Notes: a model not told the origin generated them from the sequence alone. A DNA stretch of 64,000 nt from Pyropia haitanensis (GCA_008729055.1 SDUX01000005.1:1558875-1622874); one strand, 5' to 3'; counted from the stretch's first letter, positions 44,745-57,500 are shown. A program made the numbers and translations.

Positions 44745-45307
44745 GTTTTTGTTTGGGGGGGGGGGGGGCGGAGGGGGGAGGGAAGGGGCGGGGACAGGTG
44801 GAAAGAAAGGAGGACGCTGCGCTCCGCGAAAGCAGCCGGGGGGGGGGTGGGTCACCCTGGCGGACGTGTGGGTGTCGAGAGTCTGGTGACCACGCAACCG
44901 CGAATACAAACATTGCAGTGCAGCAGACGGTGACTGCCTGGGTGCTCCGAAGCCACTCCAGAGTCGCTGTTTGTCGCTGCAGCTGGCGAATGAGGCGGTG
45001 CGCGACTGCGGACGCGCTCACCCCGGCCACTGTGCAGGCCGGCGGGGGCGGCGCCCCCCGCGGCGCCCCTGCCCCCCCCCCCCCGCCCGTCCCCCCGCCG
45101 CCACCCGCCGCCGCCTGGCGTCACCCCCCCCCCCCCCCCCGCCGCTGCCGGCGTCTGAGTCCCCCCAGCTGGACGCCCCCCCGTCTGCGGGAGGCCACCC
45201 ACCCCCAGGCAGCGTCGCCATCCCGCCCCCCCCCCCCACCCCCCCCCTCGTCCCCTGCCCCTCCCCCCCCCCCCCCATCACCCTCCTCCTCCTCCGCCCC
45301 CGCAGAG
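44745..45307. other. Intergenic between convergent genes
   Basis: G runs (44757-44768, 44840-44848), then mixed DNA (44870-45030) and C runs. No supported gene. Confidence 0.35.
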
Positions 45308-46082
45308 CTACACCTCCAGCCTTGCGCGCACGGGCAACCCCACCACACCGGAGCAGGTGGCACCACCACCCCCCCCCCCCCCCCCACCCCCCCGCCCCAG
45401 CGCCACCTCCTGCCACGCGCCCACGCGGGACCGCAGCCACCGCCCCTCCCACTCCCGCCGCGCGTCGGCCGCCGCCACCGCCGCCGCCACCGCCGCGTCC
45501 ACCGCCGCCCGCACCGCGCCGTCCGTCCAGAAGCCACCGCCGCCGCACCCGCACCCGCCGCCGTCGCCGCCGCCGCCGCCGCCGCGGGCGTTGCCGTCAC
45601 CCTCGACCACCCAGCTCCCGTCCGCCGCACCCCCCACACCCGCACTCCCACCGCCGCCACCGCCGCCACCGCCACGCCGCGCCGGCGTCGCCTCTCCCCC
45701 CCCTCCGCCAGCAACGCCACCCGCGCCAGGCCCACCACCCCCACCCCCACCCCCGCCGCCGTCGCCACCTCCCCCCGCCCCCGCCACCACCCCCACCTCC
45801 GCCCCCACCCCCACCCGCACCCCCACCCCCCCCGCGCCGCCGCCACCACCCCCAGCAACCCGTCCAGCGCCCCCGACGCGGCCGCCACCTCCGCCACCAC
45901 CACCACCCGCCGCGCGCGGGCGCGCACCGCCGCGGCGTCGGCGGCCGCGTCGGCCGCCGCCGCCCGTGCCGCGGCCGCGTCGGCGGCGGCGGCAGCCGCC
46001 TCGGCGCGCAACGCGGTCTCGCCGGCGGTGGCGGCGGCGGCGGCGCGCCGTGCCGCCGCCGCGTCGGCAATGGCGGTGGCCG

Positions 46083-46113
<31 letters not shown>

Positions 46114-47000
46114 AGCGATGGCGGTCGGGCGCGCCCGGTCGTCAGGCACAGAAGGGGCGGGGGGGGGGGAGAAGGGGGGGAATGCCCCACCGCCGGCGCC
46201 GGCGCCGGCGCCGGCGGGGCGCACGGGCGGTCACCCCGCTGGCACCGCCCCAGCCCCCGCCGCGGCCCCAGCCCCCAGTGCCGGCGGCGGCGGCGGCGCC
46301 ACCCCCGCCGCCACCGCCACTCCCACCCCCACATGCAGGGCGGGTGGCAGTGGCCGCAGCAGCAGCGGCGGGTGCCGTCGAAAGCGCATGGGGGGGGTGG
46401 TTGGGGGCTCCCCACCCCCACCCCTACCCCCACCACGACGCCTCCAGCGTGGCGGCGCCGCCGCGGGCGTGACCAGGGAGGGGGTCGCGGGAAGGGGGGG
46501 GTAGTACGTTGCGCCGCCGACCCCCCCCCCGCCACCCTCGCCGGGGCGGGAGGGGGGGGCGGCGGCCATTGGCGGCGCCGCTGCCGACGGCGGCACCGCT
46601 GGCAGCGGCCAGCCGGCGGTGGCCGTGGCCCCGCCGCCGCCGCCGCCAGACCCGGCGCTGCCACCACCGCTGCCGCCGCTGTCCCAGCCGTCGGCGGAGG
46701 CGCCGCCGCTGCTGCCGCCGCCGCTGACGCTGCTGACGCTGCTGCCGCCGCCGCCGCCGTCGGTCACGGCGGGCGGGGTGTCCCGCGGTGGCGGGGCGGG
46801 ACCCCGCGCCCCGCGCGGGAGCGGCGCCGTCTCCAACGCGACAGAGGTGGGGCTAGGGGGGGCATGGGCGCGGCAGGGGGGGTGCCTTATGGCCGGGGGC
46901 GGGAGGAGGGGGTGGGGAAGAGGGGAGTGGGGAGGTGGAGTTGGGGGGGGGGGGGCGGGGGGGGGGGGGGGCGCCAGCGGACTGGGGTGGGCGGCGACTT
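45308..47000 (-). CDS. Ala/Gly-rich, possibly coiled-coil protein, unknown
   Basis: Blocks in different frames joined by C runs: 'GGATYYPPLPATPSLVTPAA' (about 46500), an Ala/Arg helix 'ETALRAEAAAAAADAAAARA' (about 46020), 'FWTDGAVRAAVDAAVAAAVA' followed by 'AADARREWEGRWLRSRVGAW' (about 45530-45420), and the C-terminus 'GVVGLPVRARLEV' with stop at 45308. The middle is predicted to be a long Ala-rich helix. The start is not determinable (no ATG in the first blocks). No family recognised. Confidence 0.35.
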
Positions 47001-47207
47001 GGCCCAAGTTGTGGACGCCCCGACGGTGGGGGCGTCCGCGACGCGCCCGGCCACCACGGCTAACTCCCCATGGTGCGGGGTGAAATTTTTAGGAAATCAA
47101 GATTTCAAGACGACCTAGGGGGCCACCTAAGCCCTCCACGTGGCAGCTGTGTAATGGGATTCTACCTTCTGAATATTCTGTGCTTCAGGTTTTCCGTGGG
47201 TTTATGT

Positions 47208-47386
47208 GCGTGGGGGGACCGGCAGGTAAATTGTAGATTTGTTCACGCGGTGTAAGGAGATTTTGAACCTTAGCACAGCTCCTTCGGAGCCTGTTTGCTT
47301 CGGTCCCTCAAAATACTTGAGAACCACTTCCGGGTCGAGAGTACCCGTCAACGAGTCCTGACAGTCCCCCCGGCGGTCCCCCCACG
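47208..47386. repeat. Possible short inverted-repeat element (179 bp)
   Basis: GTGGGGGGACCG at 47208-47219 is mirrored by CGGTCCCCCCAC at 47375-47386. A third partial copy, GTGGGGGGACCGGC, lies at 47439-47452, close to the end of the SNF2-like frame. The surrounding 47070-47450 is notably AT-richer than its neighbours, suggesting inserted DNA. Confidence 0.4.
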
Positions 47387-47452
47387 ACATTTACAGTCCC
47401 CCTACAGCCGATAAAAGGGAATAAAAGTCGGAACAGCTGTGGGGGGACCGGC

Positions 47453-49142
47453 TCAACACTGACGGGATCCGTTCGACGGGCCGAAGATCATATAATTCCT
47501 AGCCCCAGCCCGCACAAGGAGGTGCTTGCACGGCAGCGTGCAGCGGGGAGCTCCCGCTGGCGCGGGCGCGGGCGCCGCCCGCTCGGGCGACGCGGGCGGA
47601 GCGCCCCCCGGCGCTGGCGCAGACGCGGCCGCGGCCGCGTCTGGTGCGGACGACCCGTCGTGCAGCGCCACGCCGCAGGGCGCGCCGCGCTCCGCCGCGG
47701 CCGACGCGACGGCCGGCGGAGGTGGTGGCGGCGGCAGCGGCGGCGACTGGAGTGGCGACGGCGGCATTGGCAGCAACGCGGCGGCGGCCGCGGCCGGCGC
47801 GAGGGAGCCACCACCGAGCAGCCGGCGCGCCTCCCCCGGCGCCAGTGCGTCGTCCCCCCCGCCGCCGCCGTCGTCGTCGCCGCCACCGCCACGCCCACCG
47901 CCGTTGCCGTCGCCACCACCGCCACCCCCGCCGCCGCCGCCGCCGCCGTCTTCCGCGCCCGGTGACCCCTCCTCCCCCCCCCCGCCCCCCTCATGATAGA
48001 TCAGCGCCAGCGGCACAAACAGCTCCGCCGGCCGCGCCAGCGCGGACGTCCCCGTCAGCAGCACGCGCACGCGCACGCGGCGGAGGAGGGTCACCGCCGC
48101 CGCCGTCAGCGGCGTGCCCGCGTGCCGCAGCTCGTGCGCCTTGTCGACGAGGGCGACGCCCCACGGGACGGCCGCGAGCGCGGCCGCGAAGCGGGCGGCG
48201 AGCTCGTACGACATGATCGCCACGTGCGGACCGCGGCGGGGGGGGGGATCACCGGTCCCGGGGGGGGGGGGGGGGGGGGGGCGCCGCCGCCGCCCGCCGC
48301 CGCCCCCCGCCGTGGCCGCCGCAACGGCCGCCGTCGCGGGGCGTGCCGCGGCGGCGGCGGCCGCGGCGGCGGCCGTTGCGCCCGCCTCGTACGCCGCCAC
48401 CAGCGACGCGACCGCCGCGGCGCTGGACAGCACGTGGATGCCCGCCGCGGCGGCCGCCGCCGTGGCCGCCGCCGCCGCCGCCGCGGGGGCGGGGGCGCCC
48501 CCGCCGGCGGCCCCTCCCCCCCCCCCCTCCTCCCTTCCTCCCCACGGCCGTCCCCCCCGGCGGGAGCGGCCGCCCCCAGCACGCCACTGCCCGCGGCCGC
48601 CCCCAGCACGCCACCGCCCGCCGCCGCCGCCGCCGCCGCCGCCGCTGCCGCCGCCGCCGCCGCGGCGCCCCCCCCCCCCGCCCCCCGCCCCCCGCCCCAC
48701 CGGCGGCGCGCGGCGGGCGTTGGCCGGCCGCAGCCACACGGGCACGGCACGCGCCCACGGCACGCGCGACGACGCCGGCGCGAGCACCAGCGTCGGCGCC
48801 GCCGGCGTGTGGTACACGCCTGCCAGCGCCAGCGCCGTCGCCTTCTTGCCGAGGCCCATCGCGTCGGCGAGCTGCAGGCGGCCGCCGCGGGCAAAGCCGG
48901 CGGTGACCGCCGCCGCCTGATGCGGCAGCAGCCGGCCGACAACGTCGGGGTGGAGGGCGGCCGCCCAGGGGGGGGGGGAGGGGCGGCCGCGCCCGCTGAG
49001 GGGGAGGGGGGGGGGGCGCCGGCGAGGGCAAGCGGCGCGCGGGGCGGTGCGTCGACGCCGACCCCGGCGGCGCCCGCCGGGGGGCACCCGCGCCGCCCCG
49101 CGCGCGCGGCGGAAGCCGCCGCCGCCGACGCCGGCGGCGGCA

Positions 49143-49174
<32 letters not shown>

Positions 49175-49937
49175 CACCCTGGCGGCGTGTACCCCGGCGC
49201 CAGCTGTGGGGCGAGTGACGCGACCCACCGCGGGAGCGGGAGGACGCGGACCCCCCCCCCTGCAGGGCGGCGGCCACTCGCGGCGCCGCCGCCGCCGGGA
49301 AGGTGAGTGTGCCGGGGGCGGCGGCGGCGACGTCGCCGGCCGCCGCCACCGCGTCGGCGGTGGCGGCCGGCAGCGCGCCGTGGACGCGTGCGGCGAGGCG
49401 GCGACCGTGGGCGACGTCCAACATCACTGTGGCGAGGGGGGGGGGGGTGGGGGCGCCGCGCGGAGGACGCCCCCGCTGGCCCGCCTGTTGGCGGCGGCGG
49501 CGACGGAGGCCGCACCCCCTCACTGGCGGTGCGCGCGTCGCCGTCACACCTCCCCGCCTCGGCAGGCGCGGCGGCGCCGCCCGCCGCCCGGCGCTCCGCG
49601 GCGGCCACCGCCGCCTCGATCGCAGCGACCTCGTCGGTGGCGAGCACCACCCCCTCGATCGCCGCCCCGCCGGCGGGGGCGGCGGGTGGGGATCCCTCGG
49701 CGGCGGCGGGTCGGCACCCGGCGGGACCGCCGGTGGGGGATAGGTGGGGGGGGCAGGGGCGGCGGGGGCGGCGGGGGCGGCGGGGGCGGCGGGGGCGGCG
49801 GTGGCGGCGGGGGCGGCGGCGGCTGCCGGCAGCAGGGGTGCGGCGACCGCCGCCGGTGGCGGGGGGGGGGGGAGCGCCCCCGTCACCGACGGGCGGGCGG
49901 CGGCGGAGCCGCCGTCCGCGGCGGCCGCCGCCCCCAT
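47453..49937 (-). pseudogene. SMARCAL1-like SNF2 ATPase with degenerate motifs and no helicase C-lobe
   Basis: The order of blocks fits SMARCAL1/ZRANB3. A HARP-like segment ('MLDVAHGRRLAARVHGALPA', about 49424; 'VRVLPLPRWVASLAPQLAPG', about 49235) is followed by 'LHPDVVGRLLPHQAAAVTAG', 'LQLADAMGLGKKATALALAG' (about 48880-48820), 'HVAIMSYELAARF', 'WGVALVDKAHELRHAGTPL' (about 48160) and 'VLLTGTSALARPAELFVPLA' (about 48050). SNF2 consensus motif I ends GLGKT and motif II is DE(A/S)H; here they read GLGKK and DKAH, so ATP hydrolysis should be lost. After the third motif the protein becomes Gly/Ala-rich and stops at 47453 without the second RecA lobe. ATG 49937 is a candidate start. It is either a pseudogene or a repurposed scaffold. 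Confidence 0.6.
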
Positions 49938-50426
49938 GGTCGGGCCGCCGGCGGCGGTGGTGGCGAGGAGGACGGCATCGGCGGTGGTGGCGGGGGTGAC
50001 GGCAGTGGCGGCGGGGGTGCCCGTGACGGCGGTGGCCGCGACGTTTGCGGCCGTGGCGGCGGCGCAGCGGGGGACGACAGCGGCGGCGGGGACCAGGAAT
50101 GGTTTCAAGCGGGCAGCCGAGCCAGGACTGGGCGTAGGGAAGGGGGGGGTGCAGCAGCGGTCGGCGGCACACGGCGCGCGGGCTGTTGTTGCTGCTGCCG
50201 CGGCCGTCGCCGCGGCCGCCGCTGCCGCTGCCGCGGCTGCCGTCGCTTACGGCACCCGCCACCGCGCCGTCGGCCTGCCCGTGGCCGCGCCGTCGCCCCG
50301 TCGGCGGCACGCCGCCACAGAGGTCGGCGGCGGTTGCTCTTCCGCCCCTTCCCGCCCGCCCTTCCCCCCCCTCCACCTCCCGCCCTCTCCTTCGACTCCT
50401 CCTCCCTCGTACGGCCCGTCGCGGCC

Positions 50427-50636
50427 ATGGCCGGGGTGGACTGCCCTGTCGGGCGGGCGCGTACCCCCCCCAGCGTCCCCCCCCCGCGGCGGCGCACGCG
50501 CTGGCGGCGGCGGCCGCGGGCGTTGCCTCGGGCGGAGGCGGCGGCGGCAGCGGCAGCGGCCGCCGCCGCCGTGGCCCTCGCGGCGGCCGCCGCCGCGTCG
50601 GCGGGCGCGGGCGCTCCCCCGAAGGCGGCGGCGGGG

Positions 50637-50667
<31 letters not shown>

Positions 50668-51047
50668 TCCCCCTCCTTCCAGCGGCGGCGCTCCACCCCC
50701 CCCTCACCACCGCCGTGCTGCGCCCCCCCCCGGCGGCGGACCGCCCACGGCGCGCCACCGGCGGGGGCGCCCCTTTCCCGCCCCCCCGCCGCCCGCTTTG
50801 GCGCGTCCGTCTGCCTGTCGCCCGACGGGGCGACGCTGGCGGTGGGCGCCCCGTCCGCGGGCGCCTACCGCGGTGCCGTGTGGGTCTACACCCGCGCCGG
50901 CGGGGTGGGCGGTAACGGCGGCGCCGCCGGGAGCCCCCAGCGGGGCGCACCCACGCGCGTCGACCTGCCCGGCACGGTCGCGGCCGAGGCCGGCCGCCCG
51001 GCGGGGTCGCTGACCCTCCCCGTGCGGAGCTCTGGCGCGGGCTACGC
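50427..51047 (+). pseudogene. FG-GAP-repeat (integrin-like) gene, cut off by the duplication
   Basis: The ATG at 50427 opens an Arg-rich then Ala/Val-rich hydrophobic stretch that could be a signal anchor. After G/C-run frame jumps, 'RFGASVCLSPDGATLAVGAP' and 'AYRGAVWVYTRAGG' (about 50785-50905) form a typical FG-GAP blade of an integrin-alpha-type beta-propeller. Normally several blades follow; here homology to another locus begins at 51048 and no further blade is seen. Extracellular or secretory location is inferred. Confidence 0.55.
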
Positions 51048-51357
51048 GCGGGGTGCCCGCCGTGGCGGGCACGCCCCGCCGCACCGCCTCGCGCGCAAAG
51101 CGGGTCGCCAGCGCCGCCGCGTCGTCCGCGCCGCCGCCGTCCGCACCACCACCGCCGTCGCCGTTGCTGGTGCCGCCGCTGCCGCTGCCGCCGATGAGAG
51201 TGACGCTGCCAGCTGCTGTGGTCGCGCCGCGGCGGCGGCGACGGCCGCGCCGCGGCGGCCGCGTCGGCCGCCGCCGGGCAGTGGGCGGGCCGCCCCAGCC
51301 GCCGCTGCCGACAGACGATAGGTGCGCCGGCACAGGGAGCATAGGGAGGAAGGCCAT
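51048..51357 (-). pseudogene. Truncated copy of the DUF4864-like gene (5' part only)
   Basis: The ATG at 51357 corresponds exactly to the ATG at 9051 (offset 42306). About 100 codons of presequence and the 'DDAAALATRFAREAVRRGVP' block are kept, then the frame runs into unrelated FG-GAP-gene DNA. No downstream exons are present. Confidence 0.75.
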
Positions 51358-53078
51358 GACGCCACGGCCGTCCTTTGGGGGGTGGGGGTCGAGAGCGGGG
51401 GCTGAGGTCGAGCGGACGGGCGGGGGGGGGGGGGGGGGCGGGGAGTGGGCGGAGGGGGGGGAGCTGCCCGAGCGCAACGCCGAGAGGGCCAGAGACGCTG
51501 CAGCCGTCACGCCCGAGACCCTCCGCTAAGTCCCGGATCAGGATCGACGAGATTCAGCTGTAATGGGACCCCTTTCGAATCGTTGGATCATGTGCACCCA
51601 ATCAGTTTTTGACTTGAGTTTTCTCCTTTTTGAGCAATTCTCTTCGCTGCCCTGACGAGAAGAAAAAGCAAGAAGATCTGGCGCCTGTGGTCCAACACGC
51701 CCGCGTCCCACCACTCTTTACCCTGTGGACAAGCTGCACGGGCTACGTCATGCCGTCCTCGCTCCGCGCGCAACTGCGAGCTCTCCCCTCTTGATGCAGA
51801 GGCCGCGGCGCCGGCGGTTATGCGTGCCGCTGTAGCGCCGCCCCCGACCAATCCCGCTCGTCCAACGGCGGGCCGCCCGTCCCTCTCCTTGCCGCTGGGT
51901 CCTGCACGCCCCTACCCACCGCCCACGTGGCGACGCCGGGTGCGTGAAGGGGGAAGACGAAACACCATGTGTTTGCTCGTGGACGTTCCGCTCCTGTGGT
52001 TGTTTTCCCATCGAAGGGATGTGGGCTTTGCAGTGGCTGTGACGTCGGCTGGGCCCGCCTGGGCTGCGCCGTCGGTGGGGTGACTGGTGGGGCGAGTCGA
52101 CGCATCCACCCCTTCTGTGCGTCTCCATTGCGAATAGAGAGGACTGGCCAGCATCCTCCCGTGGGTGGCGGCGCCTATCAGCGACTCCCCCACTCTTGCG
52201 CGCCGTAGAGGACCTGCTTGTAACGCTGTTCAGGTCTCTCGAGGGGGGGATTGACCTCTGCCAAGCTCCCATGACTGACGGCCCTGGCGCCGCTGGTGAC
52301 GGCCGTAGCGCTCCCCACTCCGATACCGACCCGCCCCGTCGGCGCGCCACCGCCGCCACCACACCCCCACCGCCGCCCCCCCGCGCCCATCCCCCCACGG
52401 CGGCCACCGCGCCCACCGTCCCGCCCGCCACCATCCCCGCGCCGCCCGTCCGTGGCGGCCACCCGCAGCAGCAACGCGGGCCGCGGTGCCGCGGCGCCGC
52501 CCTCCCCGCCGCGGACGCGGCGGCTCCCCGCGGTCCCACCCGCACGCCCGCGCAGTGATGTCAACGCCCCGGACGTGCTGGCATCGAATTTGGGCCGCAC
52601 ACGGCGAGTGCGAAGCAGGTGACAACCCATGAAAATCGCGCTGACAGGGTGTGTGAGGGGTGCTTTTTTTCGTACTTTCGCGCACAGGCGCTGAAAGCTA
52701 TCTTTGCACTGTTTGCACCTCATTTTTTTTGCGCTATGAGCTGCTCCTGTCGATGGTGTACGTTTGAGGCTCAGGTCCGGTCACTGCAGACAATGCGAAG
52801 GGGTTACGGCGGCTACGGAACGTGAAGAACGCACAAAACCGTGCGCAGCCGAGCGTAGGGGACGCACACACGGTGCATCGCATCGGCACAAAAAAGGGGG
52901 ATCACGAGCGTCTCACCGTTGCAAATGGCCCCTAGCTAGAGATAGGATTGAGCGGCATGATCCCCCCGATCAGCCTTCGCGTTGTGCGTGCTGCTTGCAC
53001 AGAATGGCCAAAAAGATGCGTGCGCTCCAACGGGGAGCGCACACGCCGTGCGCTCTGCCTTGAGGTCCCCCCCCTCTG
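51048..53078. repeat. Segmental duplication, copy 2 (2.03 kb)
   Basis: Same orientation as 8742-10791, offset 42306 at the left edge. Its left breakpoint lies in the FG-GAP gene; its right breakpoint ends at CCCCCCCTCTG, after which the loci differ. Small deletions relative to copy 1 are present (for example around 52760, where about 16 bp is missing). Confidence 0.85.
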
Positions 53079-54571
53079 TGGTCCCCAAACGGGCCACTGC
53101 ACGAATCGACGACGTCCACGGGTTTGACACCACTGCGCCGCCTGTGGCGGGCGCGCCCGAACGGGCTTGGGCCGGCCGCGCTTGCACGCAAGCCCAATTC
53201 CTCGCCTCCGAACGCAAAGGCGGGGGTGGAATGCAAAGAGCAGCAGACGCCAGGACGCGAGCGCGAATCGTTGGAGGATCGTCACAGGAAGCGACAATAG
53301 GACGAAATTGCGAACAGGAGCGCACGACAGGGTGTTCCCGAACGCTTGAAATTTCGGCCGCGCCTCGTTCCGCGAACAAAGGCCTGGACAAACGTAGGTG
53401 CGTCAGCCCTTTTTGGGTAGCTCTCGAGGGCCCCAATCGCAGGAGCCCTCGGCTGTTGCGAGCGAGTCTCTTGATCCTGCCTTGCTCGGAGCCGTCCCGT
53501 GGCCACTCTGACCAATGACTGTCCAGCACGATAGCCGCCGTTTGAATTAGGGCACGGGCTCTCTGGTTAGTAACCGACTTGGTTGTGTGGGGCATCATCG
53601 AACAGGGACTTGGTGGTGTGGGGCTTCATCGACCAGTCGGCAGCAGGCCGACCGTTGGGCGCGTCGCGGCGGTGACGGCGGCGGCCACGGCGGGATGGCG
53701 CGTGTTGGAGGTGGACTTCGAGCGTAAGGCAACCTTGAAGCCGCACGGTGGGGCCATAGCAGTCGAGATGGGAAGGGCCCCGGCGTGACGGCCGTGGCCG
53801 GCCCGCTCGCGAACGCGGCCAACCTGTGCTGTCGCGCAGCTGCGGTGAAGCAGGCGGGGCGTTTTCAGTGGAGCTGCGGACGGCAGACGCAGCAGCCAAG
53901 GCCGGCTGATGGTGACTCGGAGCCTTGTCTGCTCTCCAGCGAGGACAGCGCGCGGATGGGCACCTACGGCAGTGGTGGGGACGGGTGTCGCGGCGGCCGT
54001 GCTTTGCCTCTATGCGGTGCAAGCAGTTGTTGTTTTTGCACATTTCTGATGCAGGCGGGAGGGGCGTCGCAGTGGGTAGGTGTTGCTGTGGCTGCGGTGG
54101 GCGTGTCCAGCCAGGCGGAAAGGGGAGGTCCGTCGCTGTGTCTCATGGAGATGGCTCGTAGGTTAACACAGGAACGGTGTTGCTGCCACGCTACAGAGCG
54201 TGTGGGATAAGTGTCTCTATAGAGAGGGAACGTCAAAGAGACCTACAACTATTCTATCAAAGCAGGTAGACGATGCCGACAAGGACGACGGAAGCCAGTT
54301 CCGTCGACCGCAACCCACGCACTCACTCAACACAAAAACAAACTAAAAGACGACTCGCGCAGCGCAGGACCACGCCTACAAAGGAAGCGTTACCACGAAC
54401 AGCAACACCACACGCCACGAACGAGGGTCATTGTCCCGCCCCTCACGCACCACCAAGACCATGTCCAGCGCCATCTAGGCCCCGCCCAAGCCGACGGCAC
54501 CGCGAGCGATGTCATCGCCGCCGACGTGCACACCCGCCAACAACGGCCGACGCCAGCTGCAAGAAGCCTGC
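53079..54571. other. Intergenic, no gene recognised
   Basis: Mixed-composition DNA with a short tandem repeat at 53575-53635 (ACTTGGTTGTGTGGGGCATC / ACTTGGTGGTGTGGGGCTTC). Open frames (for example 53785-54210 plus) carry no motif. Possibly the 3' region of the transposase-bearing element. Confidence 0.35.
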
Positions 54572-57500
54572 TCACGATTGCTTGCGTGACGTCCAAGGGT
54601 AAAAGGCGTTCACAAAAAACCGCGCGTCACGTCGCTCTGCCACGGTGAAGACCCTCTCTGAGCTCATGGTGTCGATGCCACCGCGGTCCGCCATGTCCCT
54701 CCAGTCCGGCAACACATGCTCGAGGCGCAGGATCTGCTCCACGTCAACGATCGCCACACTCGGCCACAAGCTGCCCGGAAACGGTAAATGCCAGGCCAGC
54801 CGCTGGCAGCCGTACGCCGAAAGAACGCAACCTGGGCGCGCCTCAGCCCGCCGCATGCGCCAAACCACAATGCAATGGCGGGTGGTACGCTCAACGCGTC
54901 GCAGCACCAAACGAGCCTGACCCCAGCGAACCACGCCATCCGCGTCCAAGTAGCGCAGGTGGTCATACCACGGGCGGCCATTAAACGACGGCGTAGCACG
55001 CAGGTGCTGCACGTCGCGAGCTGCGTCCCACTCGAACCTTGGCTCAAACAAGAGCGTCTTGGCAACCGTTACAGTAGTCGCTCGGTCAACCTCCAGCAAG
55101 TCGGGCAGGTTTGACAAGCCGGGCAGACCAAGCACGTCCTCCAGCGCGAACCGAATGCCACGAGTGCTCATCTGCAGCACGACCGGCGGGACGTCGGCGA
55201 CGTCCACGACATGACCGTCTCTTGCCGCGTGACGCCGTTCCGTAGCCTCCTCGTCGTCGCTCTCGTCCGCGACCTCCTCGTCATCGCTGCCCTCATCGTT
55301 GACCATACCGCGCAAAATCTCCGTCTGGCTCTGCTCGCCGCGCATCATCTGCATCGAGAGCGTGGGACCGCGCTTGTTTGAGCGGGTATACATCTTCTTG
55401 CAAAGCTTGTGAAGCGACTCGTTTACGCTCGTGTCGCCCTCCGACAGGTTCCCGCGGTTCTGCAACTCAGCAGCGAGGTGAAACATCAACCGGTGCAGCT
55501 TCGACGTGTGGACCGGCCCCAGAATGACCTGGATACAGTGTCCCAGCTTGAGAGCCGCCGCCGCAATGGACTCCAGCTCGTTGCCGGAAAGGTAGACCGT
55601 TTCCGCGACATTGTCGCCGAAAAACCGGCCGCTCAGTGACGCGGCTTGGCAGTACATGTCCTGTACTGCGTCCTCCACCGGCATCTCCCCGAAAAGGGAG
55701 TGGTAGTCCGACCCCTCGCCCATCTCGAAGCCGCAAGGAGCTGGTTGATCTTCCTCCTCCAGCCGAGGGCTCGCGTCTTCCTCGTCCACTTCAGCACGGA
55801 AAAGCGACTGCGCCCTCACCCGCTGACTGCGACGCAGCGACGACAAAAGGCGCTGAGGATCCGCCGGGCCCGCCAGTCCGGCAACCATGAACGGCCAATG
55901 AACGACGAAGTGCCGCCAGCTCTGGCCATTCATGGTGGCCTGTTTCTCCTTCGGCGGCACAAAGCACCCAGGAGGCGCGGGAGATGCACGACAGCGACGC
56001 CCAAGCCGGAAGCCGCGCAGGTTGATCACGTCCAGCGTGCGCTGCACAGTCCCCATCCTGGCGCCCGCCTCAGACGTGTGGCATATATACGCCTGGGGGG
56101 CGCGCAGGGGCCGTCCACGGCTAAGTGGACGGCACGCGCCGCAGCCCCACGGGCGGCCACACCCGCCGAGGGCGTCGTTGCAACCCCTCTCCCCGACCCC
56201 TGTAAAAGGGTCGGGCGGCGCACCGGGCCCGAACGGTCGCGTCACGGGTGGGGCTAGCCCCCCCCCCTAGTGTCTATTCTACTGACAGCATCATTTGATG
56301 CTAAAAGGATCAAATGATGCTGTTTTTCTCCTCCTCTTTACTCTTACTTCCCGACGTCACCTGCTCGTTTTGACCTCAGAAATGGACTCAGCGGTGGCGG
56401 GTTACTCATGGGCGAGCTTGAGAGCATCTCACTCAAAGGAGAACACATGGTCAGGCGAGCTTTTGTGCGCGCTTCTGACCGGCGCGCTGGCACCTACGGT
56501 GGAGAGGTGCGGGGGTGCTGCGGTCGTGCCTGGGGGTTGCTGCTGCGTGGCCGGTTGAGGGGGCCCCCCCGTCGGCAGCGGCGGCGGGCGGCAGCAGCGG
56601 TAGCGGGCGCAGCAGCGGCAGCATCCGCGGCAGTGGCTGCGGCGGCGGCGGTGGCGGTGGCGGCGGTAGAGCAGCGGCGGCGGCGGTGTCGGCGGTGGTC
56701 CCCCCTCCCCCCGCGGGGTGACGCCCGCTTCCGCGGGGCGCTGCTGGTGGGGGCGCGTGCGCCCGGCGCCGTCGTCGGCAGTTTGGTGCCCGCCATTGTC
56801 TGTTGCCGCCGGCGCGGCCGCCGACCACAGGGGCGGCTGCGGCCGCGGTGGCCGCACCCCCGTCGCGACAGCGGCGCGGTGCGGAGACGCGGCGCGGCCG
56901 TGGCGGGCCGGGGGGCGGGTTGTGGGGGGCGCAGTGCGACGGCGTCTGCGACGGCCGCCGCTGCGGCCGTACCCTCCCACGCGCCCAGGCAGTCGTCGTG
57001 GGCACAGGCGGAGGGGGGTTCCACTCGCACCCCAACCGCGCGCGCGGCGGCGGGCAGCCGCGGTGGTGGGGCGGGAGGCGGCTGCTCGCGCCGCCCCCGC
57101 CCGCTGCCCCACGGCCCCGCGCAGGGGCGCGGGGGCAGGTCTTACTTGCGGTGGCGCGTCGCTGCCCTGCCCTTCTCCTCCCCCTCCCCTCCCCCTCGTC
57201 AAAAAGAGTCTGGTCATGGGGCAGCGGCGGCTCGTGAGCTTCATGATGAGCTATAGAGCACTCTGTTCCTCCGTCTTTTCTGGACGTGAACAGCACGGGA
57301 GTGACTTCATAGGTACCAAAGCAGCCAAAATCGTGCTCTCAGGTGCCGCAAACGGCGATTCCTGAGAGGATCAAATGATGCTCGCGCCAGCATCATTTGA
57401 TCCTTTGGCACAGTAGAATAGACACTAGGTCGCTTGTGATTGGATCGAAGGCGAGCGCCGGCGGGCGATCCTTCGATCTGAGGGACAGCTCCCGGGCCGG

